A stretch of 14,077 nucleotides of DNA from Chloroflexia bacterium (GTDB lineage: Bacteria; Chloroflexota; Chloroflexia; QHBQ01; JADMIH01): assembly GCA_025927935.1 (NCBI GenBank), contig JAICKM010000093.1:1-14077 (forward strand), written 5' to 3'. The notes beneath the pieces were generated by a model that saw only the letters and a list, made by a program, of their open reading frames with translations, was not told the origin of the DNA and searched no databases. How positions within the stretch are numbered: position 1 is the first letter of the stretch; each line of letters starts with the position of its first letter. Position numbers and translations under genes: made by a program. Below, in pieces: positions 1-6,246 of the stretch.

Positions 1-857
1 ACGCTGAGCGTTTCGCCGGCCAGGTAGCCGAAGATGCCGGCGAAGACCGGCTCCAGGGCGTAGATCAGCGTCGCGCGGGTGCTGGTGGTGAACTGCTGCA
101 CGCGGTTCATGACCACGAGGGTGAAGGCCGTGCCGATGAGGCCCAGGAAGAGCGCCGCGCCCCAGACGGCCAGCGGCGGCCCTGCGAGCGGCTCACCGGC
201 TAGCGGCGCGACCAGCGCGCTTAGCCCCGCCGTCACCGCGATCTGGACCAGCGCCAGATTGATGGCATCGGCGCGCGGGGCGAACTTCGAGATCGACACA
301 ATATGCCCGGCGAAGCAGATCGCGCCGCCCAGGGCCAGGGCCTCGCCCGGCCCGAATGCCAGATCGAGATTGTTGCGCATCGAGAGCAGCGTCAGCCCCA
401 GCGTGGCGAGGACCACGCCGATCACCGCGCGGCGGCCCGGTCGCTGGCCCAGCAGAACCAGCGCCAGCAGGGGCACCATCGGCACATAAAGTCCGGTCAG
501 GAACCCCACCTTGGAGCTGGTGGTCAGTTGCAGGCTCAGGGTTTGCAGCGCATATCCGGCAAACAGGAACACCCCGATGACCGCGCCGCTGCGGATCTCG
601 CGCCGCGTGAGGCGGGCCAGGCGGTGGCGGAACACAACCGCCAGCCCCAGCGTGGCGATGCCGAAGCGTATGGTGAGGAAGGTGAACGGCCCGGTCCGGC
701 TCACGCTGTCTTGCACCAGGATGAAGGTGCTGCCCCAGATCAGCGCGACCAGCATCAGGAGCAGATCGACCCGCAAGACCCGCCACAACGGATGCGCGAC
801 GAACCGCAGCCGCCAGCCCCGCACCTGCCCCCGCGCGGCGCCCATTCCTCCAAACAT
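1..857 (-). CDS. DMT superfamily transporter, EamA-domain protein (C-terminus cut by window edge)
   Basis: Reading leftward from an ATG at 857, the frame stays open to the window edge and gives 285 residues, close to the usual 280-310 aa of EamA permeases, so only the last part is missing. After a basic N-terminus of about 30 residues comes the first membrane segment with the family's WGSTF motif (residues 41-45), then TIRFG near 62-66, as is typical of the first EamA repeat. Further hydrophobic helices follow, and the second repeat ends with a segment reading ALEPVFAGIFGYL. A GAGGAG ribosome site lies 5 nt upstream of the ATG. Known family role: 10-TM inner-membrane drug/metabolite exporters, with two EamA repeats. 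The substrate cannot be told from sequence. A second exporter of this superfamily lies at 10420-11343. The family assignment is firm; the function beyond export is not. Confidence 0.88.
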   Translation of the reverse strand, partial: MFGGMGAARGQVRGWRLRFVAHPLWRVLRVDLLLMLVALIWGSTFILVQDSVSRTGPFTFLTIRFGIATLGLAVVFRHRLARLTRREIRSGAVIGVFLFAGYALQTLSLQLTTSSKVGFLTGLYVPMVPLLALVLLGQRPGRRAVIGVVLATLGLTLLSMRNNLDLAFGPGEALALGGAICFAGHIVSISKFAPRADAINLALVQIAVTAGLSALVAPLAGEPLAGPPLAVWGAALFLGLIGTAFTLVVMNRVQQFTTSTRATLIYALEPVFAGIFGYLAGETLS

Positions 858-884
858 CCTGACTCCTCATCTCCCGGTGTTCCC

Positions 885-906
885 GCCAATGGACCGCTAA
901 TGGACC
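885..906. repeat. Tandem 11-bp direct repeat upstream of the EamA gene
   Basis: Two adjacent 11-bp units, GCCAATGGACC (885-895) and GCTAATGGACC (896-906), differ at one position. They lie between the putative -10 element (913-918) and the start codon of the exporter (857), roughly at the expected transcription start. A helical-turn spacing of 11 bp suggests a regulator binding two sites on the same DNA face, but no regulator is identified. Confidence 0.5.
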
Positions 907-912
907 TTCAGG

Positions 913-942
913 AGTGTACCACAGCACGCGGCGGGGCGGCAA
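913..942 (-). promoter_or_regulatory. Putative sigma-70 promoter for the EamA exporter
   Basis: On the minus strand TTGCCG (937-942) and TACACT (913-918) are separated by 18 bp, each matching 4 of 6 consensus bases. Transcription would start near 906, inside the tandem repeat, leaving a leader of about 50 nt. This is a plausible but weak match. Confidence 0.35.
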
Positions 943-944
943 GG

Positions 945-967
945 CGGGCGCCACCGGGCGGCGCCCG
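945..967 (-). terminator. GC-rich hairpin after the beta-propeller gene
   Basis: CGGGCGCC (945-952) and GGCGCCCG (960-967) form a perfect 8-bp stem with a 7-nt loop. It lies between the stop of the gene at 1058-2956 and the start of the next minus-strand gene. No U-tract follows, so it is at best a terminator-like or mRNA-end-protecting structure. Apart from this hairpin and the promoter, I see nothing in the 200 bp gap. Confidence 0.35.
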
Positions 968-1057
968 GTCCCACCAGTGCCCAGCCCCCGCAGGCGGGCT
1001 TCGTGTGTGCGTAGCAGCCCGCCCCTTCAGGGACCGGGCAACGGCGCCGGGCGCAAG

Positions 1058-2956
1058 CTATTGCAGAAAGTACGTCTCTTCCGGGGGGTCGGCGCTGTAG
1101 AGCGCGGTCACGCCCGACTCCAGCAGCAGGTCCGTCGCGCCGTCATAGGTGCGCGCGTGCAGTTCGCCGGTGGGGGTCACGTAGGCCAGCAGGCCCGCCC
1201 CCAGCCGCCGGCCCGCGTCGGGAAAGACGCGCGCGCTGGGCACGGGGCCGCTGGTGTAGATCGCCGGGGACGCGGGTAAGGGGTCGGGCAGGCCGGCCAG
1301 GGGCAGGCTGCGCACCCGGTACGGCGTGCCGATGGTGGCCGGGGCTGCCCAGATCAGGCGCCCGGCGCGCACCGCCAGCAGCGTGGCATAGGAGCGCAGA
1401 TCGACGGCCGTGTGGACCACGCGCACCGTGCCCGCCGGATCGAGCACGGCGATCACGGTCGGGTGTTCGCGATCCGGGCTGTCGGAGCGGTACCAGCTAA
1501 GCACGATCGCCGGGCTGTAGGGGTCGGGGTAGACGGACACGGTCGCGGCGTTGACGCGCTCCAGCGTCAGGCGGGGCGCGGTGAGCGTGGGCCGGGCCGG
1601 GTCGAGGAGCCAGGCGTGGGCGTGCGGCGCCTCATTCACCACCAGCAAGATCCTCCCGGCATCCGGCCCCGTCTGGATGAAAGTGGCTCCGGCGCCCAGG
1701 TCGGTATCGCGATGCGCGTCGTCGAGCAGCACGTCGGCCAGGGTGTGCGCGGGCGTCTTGCCGTCCGCCGCGACCAGCAGCACCGTTTTATAGCGCTCCG
1801 GGATCGCCGAGTCCCGGCGGATGTAGCGGACGATGTTGAGCACGATGTACCGCCCGTCGGGGCTATAGCTGCCGGAGATCTCCAGTGCATTGCCCGGCGG
1901 CGCCCCGGCGAGATCGGTCAGCGCCCGCCGGCTGCCGTCGGGATCGGCGACAAAGACGCGGATGCGCGGGTTGGCCGGGTCGTAGAAGTCGGGCTTGGCG
2001 ACCACGATCCCGCTCGCATCGGGCGCCACGGCGACCGCCGACCAGTGGCTCTGGTCCAGCGCCGACAGGTTGGGGTTCACGATGCGGGTGTCGCCCCCCG
2101 GCTCGAAGGCCAGTTGCGGGGTGGTGCTGAGCAGGGACCGCAAGAGCAGCACCAGGTTCCCGGCGTTGGGATAGCCGATGCCCCAGACGCCCGCCGGCCC
2201 GCACAGGTGTTGGCTGAAGTCCATCAGCACGGGCGCCAGCGCGACATGCGGCGGGGCGCCCGATCCCCAGATGCCGCGGAACAATGTCCGTTCGCCGGTG
2301 GGGTCGCCGGGCGGGCCGGGGAGCGGCGGCAAGGGCGGGCCGAGCACCGGCCCGTCGAACAGCACGGTGCCGTCAGAGCAGATACCGCGTACCCGGCTTT
2401 CGGCGTCGCTGCCGGAAATCCGCTCCCAGCCCGCCGCCCCGTAATGATAGAGGCCCGGCGGCGACGCCGTGGGTCGCAGGGCAATCGTGCCGCTGAGCGC
2501 GGCGGCATAGACCTGTTGCGCGGCCTCCTCTTGCAAGCGCGGCAGATCACGGTAGCGCGGCGCGATGGCGGCGGCCTGGCGGGCGGCCAGCAGCGCGTCC
2601 GCCGCATCGCCTGTCGCCAGCCCGCGCTGGACCGCGGCATAGAGCCGGTCACGCTCCGCGATCTGGCGGGCGGCATCGGCGGCCAGGGCCGGCGCGTTGG
2701 CGTAACTGCCCGCCGCGCTGTAGGCGCTGCTCGCCGCTTCCCAATCCTGCGCGGCGGCGGCGCGCACCCCGGCGTGGTACGCATTGAGCCGCGTTTGCTG
2801 ATCCCACCATTGCCAGCCGCCGAAGCCGAAGATGCCGGCCACCAGCAGCAGGCCGATCAGCCACTCCCAGCGCAACGCCCGCTGCGCCGGTGCGAACAAC
2901 GCGGCATCCAGTTCCTCGACGGGCGCGAACGGCGGTGGACCAGCCGGTTTGGGCAT
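1058..2956 (-). CDS. Membrane-anchored helical-repeat plus beta-propeller protein, function unknown
   Basis: This 632-aa protein is not one I can name. A proline-rich cytoplasmic N-terminus (1-30) leads to one transmembrane helix at about 31-50 (WEWLIGLLLVAGIFGFGGW), with no signal cleavage site visible. Residues 55-150 are alanine-rich amphipathic helices resembling TPR units (SSAYSAAGSYANAP, then AVQRGLATGDAADALLAARQ). The rest (about 155-632) is beta-rich with a PD40/TolB-like blade signature, SYSPDGRYIVLN, and repeated Asp/Gly turns, which suggests a WD40-like or TolB-like propeller. The likely topology is N-in, with the propeller outside the membrane. A GAGGAG site 5 nt before the ATG supports the start. 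The gene is divergent from the PfkB kinase. Fold assignment is inference; a role in sensing, scaffolding or surface monitoring is possible but unsupported. Confidence 0.8.
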   Translation of the reverse strand: MPKPAGPPPFAPVEELDAALFAPAQRALRWEWLIGLLLVAGIFGFGGWQWWDQQTRLNAYHAGVRAAAAQDWEAASSAYSAAGSYANAPALAADAARQIAERDRLYAAVQRGLATGDAADALLAARQAAAIAPRYRDLPRLQEEAAQQVYAAALSGTIALRPTASPPGLYHYGAAGWERISGSDAESRVRGICSDGTVLFDGPVLGPPLPPLPGPPGDPTGERTLFRGIWGSGAPPHVALAPVLMDFSQHLCGPAGVWGIGYPNAGNLVLLLRSLLSTTPQLAFEPGGDTRIVNPNLSALDQSHWSAVAVAPDASGIVVAKPDFYDPANPRIRVFVADPDGSRRALTDLAGAPPGNALEISGSYSPDGRYIVLNIVRYIRRDSAIPERYKTVLLVAADGKTPAHTLADVLLDDAHRDTDLGAGATFIQTGPDAGRILLVVNEAPHAHAWLLDPARPTLTAPRLTLERVNAATVSVYPDPYSPAIVLSWYRSDSPDREHPTVIAVLDPAGTVRVVHTAVDLRSYATLLAVRAGRLIWAAPATIGTPYRVRSLPLAGLPDPLPASPAIYTSGPVPSARVFPDAGRRLGAGLLAYVTPTGELHARTYDGATDLLLESGVTALYSADPPEETYFLQ

Positions 2957-2998
2957 GGCGACTCCTCGGTTGGCGGATACGAACGCGAGCGCTACTCG

Positions 2999-3033
2999 TA
3001 TAATTATAGCACGCGTATCGGCGAGGCGTTCAA
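2999..3033 (-). promoter_or_regulatory. Divergent promoter region with palindromic -10 TATAATTATA
   Basis: The 10-bp palindrome TATAATTATA (2999-3008) offers a TATAAT -10 box on both strands. On the minus strand, TTGAAC (3028-3033) lies 19 bp upstream of TATAAT (3003-3008), a reasonable promoter for the beta-propeller gene. On the plus strand TATAAT (2999-3004) would serve the PfkB kinase, but no -35 match is visible at the right distance. If both are used, they compete for the same DNA. Confidence 0.5.
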
Positions 3034-3087
3034 ATTCCCGGCGCGACAGGCGCCGGGGCAGCTATCCACAGAGGAGGATCACCGGTC

Positions 3088-4002
3088 ATGCCAAGGGTAC
3101 TGGTGCTGGGTGGGGTGAGTTATAACCTGATGATTTACCTGGATTCGTTCCCCGCTCCGGCGCCGCAGACAGTGGCGAGCCACGGTTTCCACGAGACTGT
3201 CGGTGCTACCGGGGCGGGCAAGGCGCTGAATCTGGGACGGCTGGGCCTGGATGTGACCCTGCACGGACTGATCGGCGATGATTTCTACGGCGGCAAGATC
3301 CGCGCATTCCTGGCCCAGGAACCGTTGACCTTTGTCTACGATCTCGACCCGGCGGGCACGCAACGGCATGTGAACTTGATGGACGCGCGGGGCCGCCGGA
3401 TCTCGATCTTCCTGACCTCTGACAGCCCGCAGCCCGAGGTCGATCAGGCTCGCCTCGCGGCGTTGATCGCGCAAAGCAATTACGTGGCGCTGAACATCGT
3501 GAACTATTGCCGGTTCTTGATTCCGCTCATCCGGCAAGCCGGCAAAGCGATCTGGTGCGACATTCACGACTACGACGGCCAGAATCCGTATCACCGGGAC
3601 TTTATCGAGGCCGCGGACTACATTTTCCTGAGTTCCGACGCGCTGGCCGATTACCGGCCGTTCATGCGCCAACTTATGGCCGCGGGTAAAAAGCTGGTGG
3701 TCTGCACCCACGGCGCGGACGGATCGACGGCCCTCACACCCGATGGGCGCTGGATCGAGACGCCCGCGCCAGACGACTATCCGCGCCGCGACACCAACGG
3801 CGCGGGGGATGCGTTTTTTGCCGGGTTTTTGTATGGCTTCGCGCAGGGCGCGCCCGTCGGGCGTTGCCTGCGCCTGGCAACCATCGCCGGCGGGCTGTGC
3901 GTCACATCGCCCGAATTAGCCTGGCCGGACCTCAGCCCCATCGCCCTGGAACAGGAGTACGCGCGGCACTACGGTCCTAGGCGGGCGCCTTCGGCGGGTT
4001 GA
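3088..4002 (+). CDS. PfkB/ribokinase-family carbohydrate kinase
   Basis: The 304-aa protein has the family's layout. The N-terminal strand VLVLGGVSYNL is followed by the glycine-rich sugar-binding signature GATGAGKALNLGRLG (39-53). THGADGS (208-214) matches the ATP-binding strand, and the C-terminal signature DTNGAGDAFFAGFLYG (235-250) holds the anion hole and the catalytic base Asp241. Members phosphorylate a hydroxyl of a sugar or nucleoside with ATP in the cytoplasm. The substrate cannot be assigned, and 2-keto-3-deoxy sugar acid, fructose, ribose or a nucleoside are all possible. Length is normal. The start follows a GGAGGA site about 9 nt upstream. The 3' end overlaps the convergent DUF6062-like gene by 26 bp. 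No other sugar gene adjoins it, although a sugar-acid cassette lies at the far end of the window. Confidence 0.9.
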   Translation: MPRVLVLGGVSYNLMIYLDSFPAPAPQTVASHGFHETVGATGAGKALNLGRLGLDVTLHGLIGDDFYGGKIRAFLAQEPLTFVYDLDPAGTQRHVNLMDARGRRISIFLTSDSPQPEVDQARLAALIAQSNYVALNIVNYCRFLIPLIRQAGKAIWCDIHDYDGQNPYHRDFIEAADYIFLSSDALADYRPFMRQLMAAGKKLVVCTHGADGSTALTPDGRWIETPAPDDYPRRDTNGAGDAFFAGFLYGFAQGAPVGRCLRLATIAGGLCVTSPELAWPDLSPIALEQEYARHYGPRRAPSAG

Positions 4003-4750
4003 CCTGGGTCGGCAGACGGCCGGAGATCTGCTCCACGCTGCGCACGGGCGCTTCAAACTCCGCGCCGTGCGGTTCGCGGTGGAAGCGATAGTCGTATTTG
4101 CGGGCTACCTCGGCCAGGTCGGCGCTGGTCGCGGCCAGATGGGCGATCTGGGCGTCGATCAGCGCGCGCAGAAGGGCCGGGTCGCCCAGGCGGCGCAACA
4201 CGGCGCGAAAATGGGGCAGGCAGAGGCCCATCGGATGCCGCCGGTACGCCTCCAGGAACGCGGGATTCGCCAGGGCGACGATGCACGCGCTCACGGCCTG
4301 CGCTTCCACTTCCACCGTCTGCCGGCAGCCGGGGCAGGGGGCCGACGGCTCCAGCGCCGCGGCCAGGGCGCGCCCGGCTTCGCTGCCCTGGCCGCGCAAC
4401 CCCGCCAGCATACCGCGCAAACCGCCGCCCGCCGGTCCCAGGTCCCCGCCACGGGCCACCAGGGTCTCGCGCGCCTCCTCGCAATAGTCGCGGTACAGGA
4501 TCGCCGTGCCCAGCGTGTTCTGCAAGCCGAGCCATTGCCGGCCGTGGGCGGCGCAATAGCCCAGCGAGGCGCGCAAGCGGCGGCGCGCGTCGGGGTCGGT
4601 CACGGCTTCGTAGGCAATCGCTTCGAGGAAGCGCGCGACTAGCTGCTCGGTCAGGGCGCAGATGGGGCAGCCCGGTTGGTCCAGGGCACGCAGCAGCTCA
4701 TCCCCTGTCCAATCGCGCGGTCCGCCGGCCGGGGCCGTTCCTTTCTCCAT
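3977..4750 (-). CDS. DUF6062-like protein with duplicated Cys/His motif
   Basis: I start this 257-aa protein at the ATG at 4750 and not at the longer upstream frame, because a consensus promoter (4757-4786) places transcription start on that ATG. Two halves carry the same motif with identical spacing: C28-x2-C31-x34-C66-x2-H69 and C139-x2-C142-x34-C177-x2-H180. This suggests an internal duplication and two metal-binding (probably zinc) modules of helical character. It resembles DUF6062 proteins known mainly from Chloroflexi-type genomes; their function is not known to me. No signal peptide or membrane segment is seen, so it should be cytoplasmic. Its last 26 bp overlap the 3' end of the PfkB kinase gene. 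Family recall is moderate; the motif and reading frame are firm. Confidence 0.8.
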   Translation of the reverse strand: MEKGTAPAGGPRDWTGDELLRALDQPGCPICALTEQLVARFLEAIAYEAVTDPDARRRLRASLGYCAAHGRQWLGLQNTLGTAILYRDYCEEARETLVARGGDLGPAGGGLRGMLAGLRGQGSEAGRALAAALEPSAPCPGCRQTVEVEAQAVSACIVALANPAFLEAYRRHPMGLCLPHFRAVLRRLGDPALLRALIDAQIAHLAATSADLAEVARKYDYRFHREPHGAEFEAPVRSVEQISGRLPTQVNPPKAPA

Positions 4751-4756
4751 GCCCGC

Positions 4757-4786
4757 ATTATAGAGGGCGCCCGGCGGCGCTGTCAA
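4757..4786 (-). promoter_or_regulatory. Consensus sigma-70 promoter giving a leaderless mRNA
   Basis: On the minus strand, TTGACA (4781-4786) and TATAAT (4757-4762) are both perfect consensus hexamers, 18 bp apart. Only 6 nt (GCGGGC) separate the -10 box from the ATG at 4750, so the transcript should begin at or next to the start codon. No Shine-Dalgarno sequence could fit on such a transcript. Confidence 0.85.
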
Positions 4787-4804
4787 AGGCCCCGCCCGTG
4801 GCGG

Positions 4805-4836
4805 GTAAACCGGCGGCTTTACAGGCATGGTATAAT
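4805..4836 (+). promoter_or_regulatory. Extended -10 promoter for the 171-aa gene, with a small inverted repeat
   Basis: TGGTATAAT (4828-4836) is a full extended -10 element, which can work without a good -35; none is seen 16-18 bp upstream. A GTAAA...TTTAC inverted repeat (4805-4809 and 4818-4822) sits in the spacer, and a CCCGCC/GGCGGG hairpin (4791-4805) adjoins it. Both lie between the two divergent promoters, where a regulator could affect both genes. The leader to the ATG at 4959 would be about 115 nt. Confidence 0.6.
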
Positions 4837-4958
4837 GAATATAGAAGCTACATAGGGTGGAGCATAGGCTCACGCCCGCAGGATCGCCGGCACGTCGAGG
4901 TCCCGGCTGGGGAGCAGGGGATGCGTAGCGCCGGGAACCGGCACGAAGGAGGATAGCG

Positions 4959-5474
4959 ATGATTCAGGAAGTCGGCGAGGCGGAGAACTGGGCCTGGCAG
5001 TGTGTCGGCCACAACGAGAACGCGGCGTTCCTGGGACCGTGGGACGCCGATGCCTATATTGTCGAGCGGCCCGCTGGCTGGTACATCTGCGCCGACGGCC
5101 GCAAGATCGGCGCGGAGTACATCTATCGCTTGCCGGGCCGCGGCGTGCCGAGTGGCCCCTATACGCGCGAACGGGCGGAAAGCCTGGCCCGCCAGATGAT
5201 CGGCCTCGGCGCCGATGCTACGCCGCCCGCCCCGGATCACCTGGTGCTCTATCAGGCCGGCGGTATTGGCGGGCGGGACGGCCGCGAGGCCAAGGATGTG
5301 ACCGGGCGCCGCTGGGTCTTCACCTCCGGCGGCAGCACCCCGCGCTCATGCAGCATTTGTGATGCGCCGATCACCACCGGGTGGAGCCAGGGCCGCTGGG
5401 TCGACGCCCGGCACTATGTCTGCCTGGAGCATGTGGAGATGCGCGATGAAGCGCGCCCGGCTGAGGCTCGCTAG
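4959..5474 (+). CDS. Hypothetical protein with C-terminal zinc-finger-like motif
   Basis: This 171-aa protein is not recognised. An AAGGAGG site 6 nt before the ATG makes the start secure. The N-terminal two-thirds are mixed alpha/beta with several aromatic residues (WYICADGRKIGAEYIYRL at 41-58). The C-terminus carries C131-x2-C134-x20-C155-x2-H158, the pattern of a single zinc-binding treble-clef or ribbon-type module (CSIC ... CLEH). No membrane segment or signal peptide is visible. It is divergent from the DUF6062-like gene, which also carries Cx2C/Cx2H pairs, and the two share an intergenic promoter region. That arrangement could mean co-regulation, but no role can be given. Confidence 0.82.
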   Translation: MIQEVGEAENWAWQCVGHNENAAFLGPWDADAYIVERPAGWYICADGRKIGAEYIYRLPGRGVPSGPYTRERAESLARQMIGLGADATPPAPDHLVLYQAGGIGGRDGREAKDVTGRRWVFTSGGSTPRSCSICDAPITTGWSQGRWVDARHYVCLEHVEMRDEARPAEAR

Positions 5475-5494
5475 CGCCGCATAGTATATCGCCC

Positions 5495-5530
5495 GCGCCG
5501 GGGCCGGAGACCGGAGCGTCCCACCGGCGC
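5495..5530 (+). terminator. Nested hairpin after the 171-aa gene
   Basis: GCGCCGG (5495-5501) pairs perfectly with CCGGCGC (5524-5530), and the loop holds a further CCGG-AGA-CCGG stem (5504-5514). It starts about 20 nt after the stop codon. There is no U-tract, so terminator function is tentative. Otherwise the gap before 5645 shows only a weak TACACT box (5595-5600) and a short AGGG/CCCT hairpin (5602-5613). Confidence 0.35.
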
Positions 5531-5644
5531 ACTTCCATCGCCAGACCGGGGGTTAATCGGTCGCGCGCCTGATGCCGTCGCCGCCGCGCAGGGGTACACT
5601 GAGGGTGCGCCCTTGTAGTACGCGCGACTTCAGAAGGGACAGCC

Positions 5645-6073
5645 ATGTCGATCGAGGACAACAAGCGGGTGGTGGCGAACTTCGTGGAGGTGTGCCAGAA
5701 CCAGCACGATCTCGCGGCAGCGGACGATATCTTCCACCCGGATTTTATGAACCACTACGCCCCTGAGGGGCGCCCGATGGCGCCAACGCTCCGGCCGGCC
5801 GGGGGCTTCCAGGCATTCTACGGGATGCTGCTGCGAGCGTTCCCGGATGCCACGATGGAGATCAACGAGCAACTCGCGGAACGGGACTTGGTAGCCACCC
5901 GCAAGACTCTGCGCGGAACCCACCGTGGGGAGCTATGGGGCCTGCCGCCCACCGGCAACCGGGTGGAATGGGAGTTCATCGACATCTTCCGCGTCCGAGA
6001 CGGCAAGCTTGTGGAGCACTGGACCCACATGGACTTTGAGGCCCTACGTATGCAGATGCGCCCGCGCGAATAG
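5645..6073 (+). CDS. SnoaL-like / ester cyclase family protein (NTF2-like fold)
   Basis: The 142-aa protein has the size and motif order of the SnoaL-like 'ester cyclase' group. NKRVVANFVE begins the first helix, HPDFMNHYAP (31-40) follows, LRAFPDATMEINEQLAE (63-79) starts the sheet, and GTHRGELWGLPPTGNRVEW (91-109) and FRVRDGKLVEHWTHMD (115-130) close it. The NTF2-like cone forms a hydrophobic pocket. In SnoaL itself this catalyses an aldol ring closure of polyketides, but most stand-alone homologues have no proven reaction. No polyketide genes lie nearby, so I would not infer such a substrate. The ATG is preceded by AGAAGGGAC. The next gene on the same strand is a regulator 173 bp downstream. 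Confidence 0.85.
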   Translation: MSIEDNKRVVANFVEVCQNQHDLAAADDIFHPDFMNHYAPEGRPMAPTLRPAGGFQAFYGMLLRAFPDATMEINEQLAERDLVATRKTLRGTHRGELWGLPPTGNRVEWEFIDIFRVRDGKLVEHWTHMDFEALRMQMRPRE

Positions 6074-6091
6074 GAGCGCCGCCGCTGCTGC

Positions 6092-6141
6092 CTCTATAGT
6101 AGAGCGATGGGAGGGCTGCGGAGACCGTTTTTGCGGTCCCC
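6092..6141 (+). terminator. Inverted repeat and U-loop hairpin after the SnoaL-like gene
   Basis: CTCTA-TAG-TAGAG (6092-6104) is a 5-bp inverted repeat just after the stop. It is followed by an 8-bp stem with one mismatch (6120-6127 with 6134-6141, core GACCG/CGGTC) around a TTTTTG loop. The U-run is in the loop rather than after the stem, so it is not a canonical terminator. Confidence 0.3.
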
Positions 6142-6197
6142 TAACAACTCCTACGCACCACCGTGTATATCCCGCTCTTAACCACGTCGTGTTCATA

Positions 6198-6222
6198 GGC
6201 CGCGATCGGCCGGTGGCACCGG
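6198..6222. promoter_or_regulatory. Overlapping palindromes upstream of the winged-helix regulator
   Basis: GGCCG-CGAT-CGGCC (6198-6211) and CCGGTG-G-CACCGG (6210-6222) overlap by two bases and end 24 bp before the regulator's start codon. Such symmetric DNA next to a winged-helix gene could be an autoregulatory operator, or could fold in the mRNA near the ribosome site. No clear promoter hexamers were found here. Confidence 0.35.
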
Positions 6223-6246
6223 TTCGACGCGGAGAGGATGACACCC

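Noticed and set aside
1412..3118. 568-codon open frame on the plus strand
   Set aside because: It is antisense to the beta-propeller gene, very rich in Arg/Gly/Gln, has no ribosome site, and runs past the end of that gene. It is typical of high-GC shadow frames.
3079..3711. 210-codon minus-strand frame
   Set aside because: It lies opposite the PfkB kinase, whose signatures are intact, and its product has no recognisable domain.
4751..4873. Extended N-terminus of the DUF6062-like protein
   Set aside because: The extra 41 codons run through the consensus promoter and would not be transcribed from it. No ribosome site precedes the upstream ATG.
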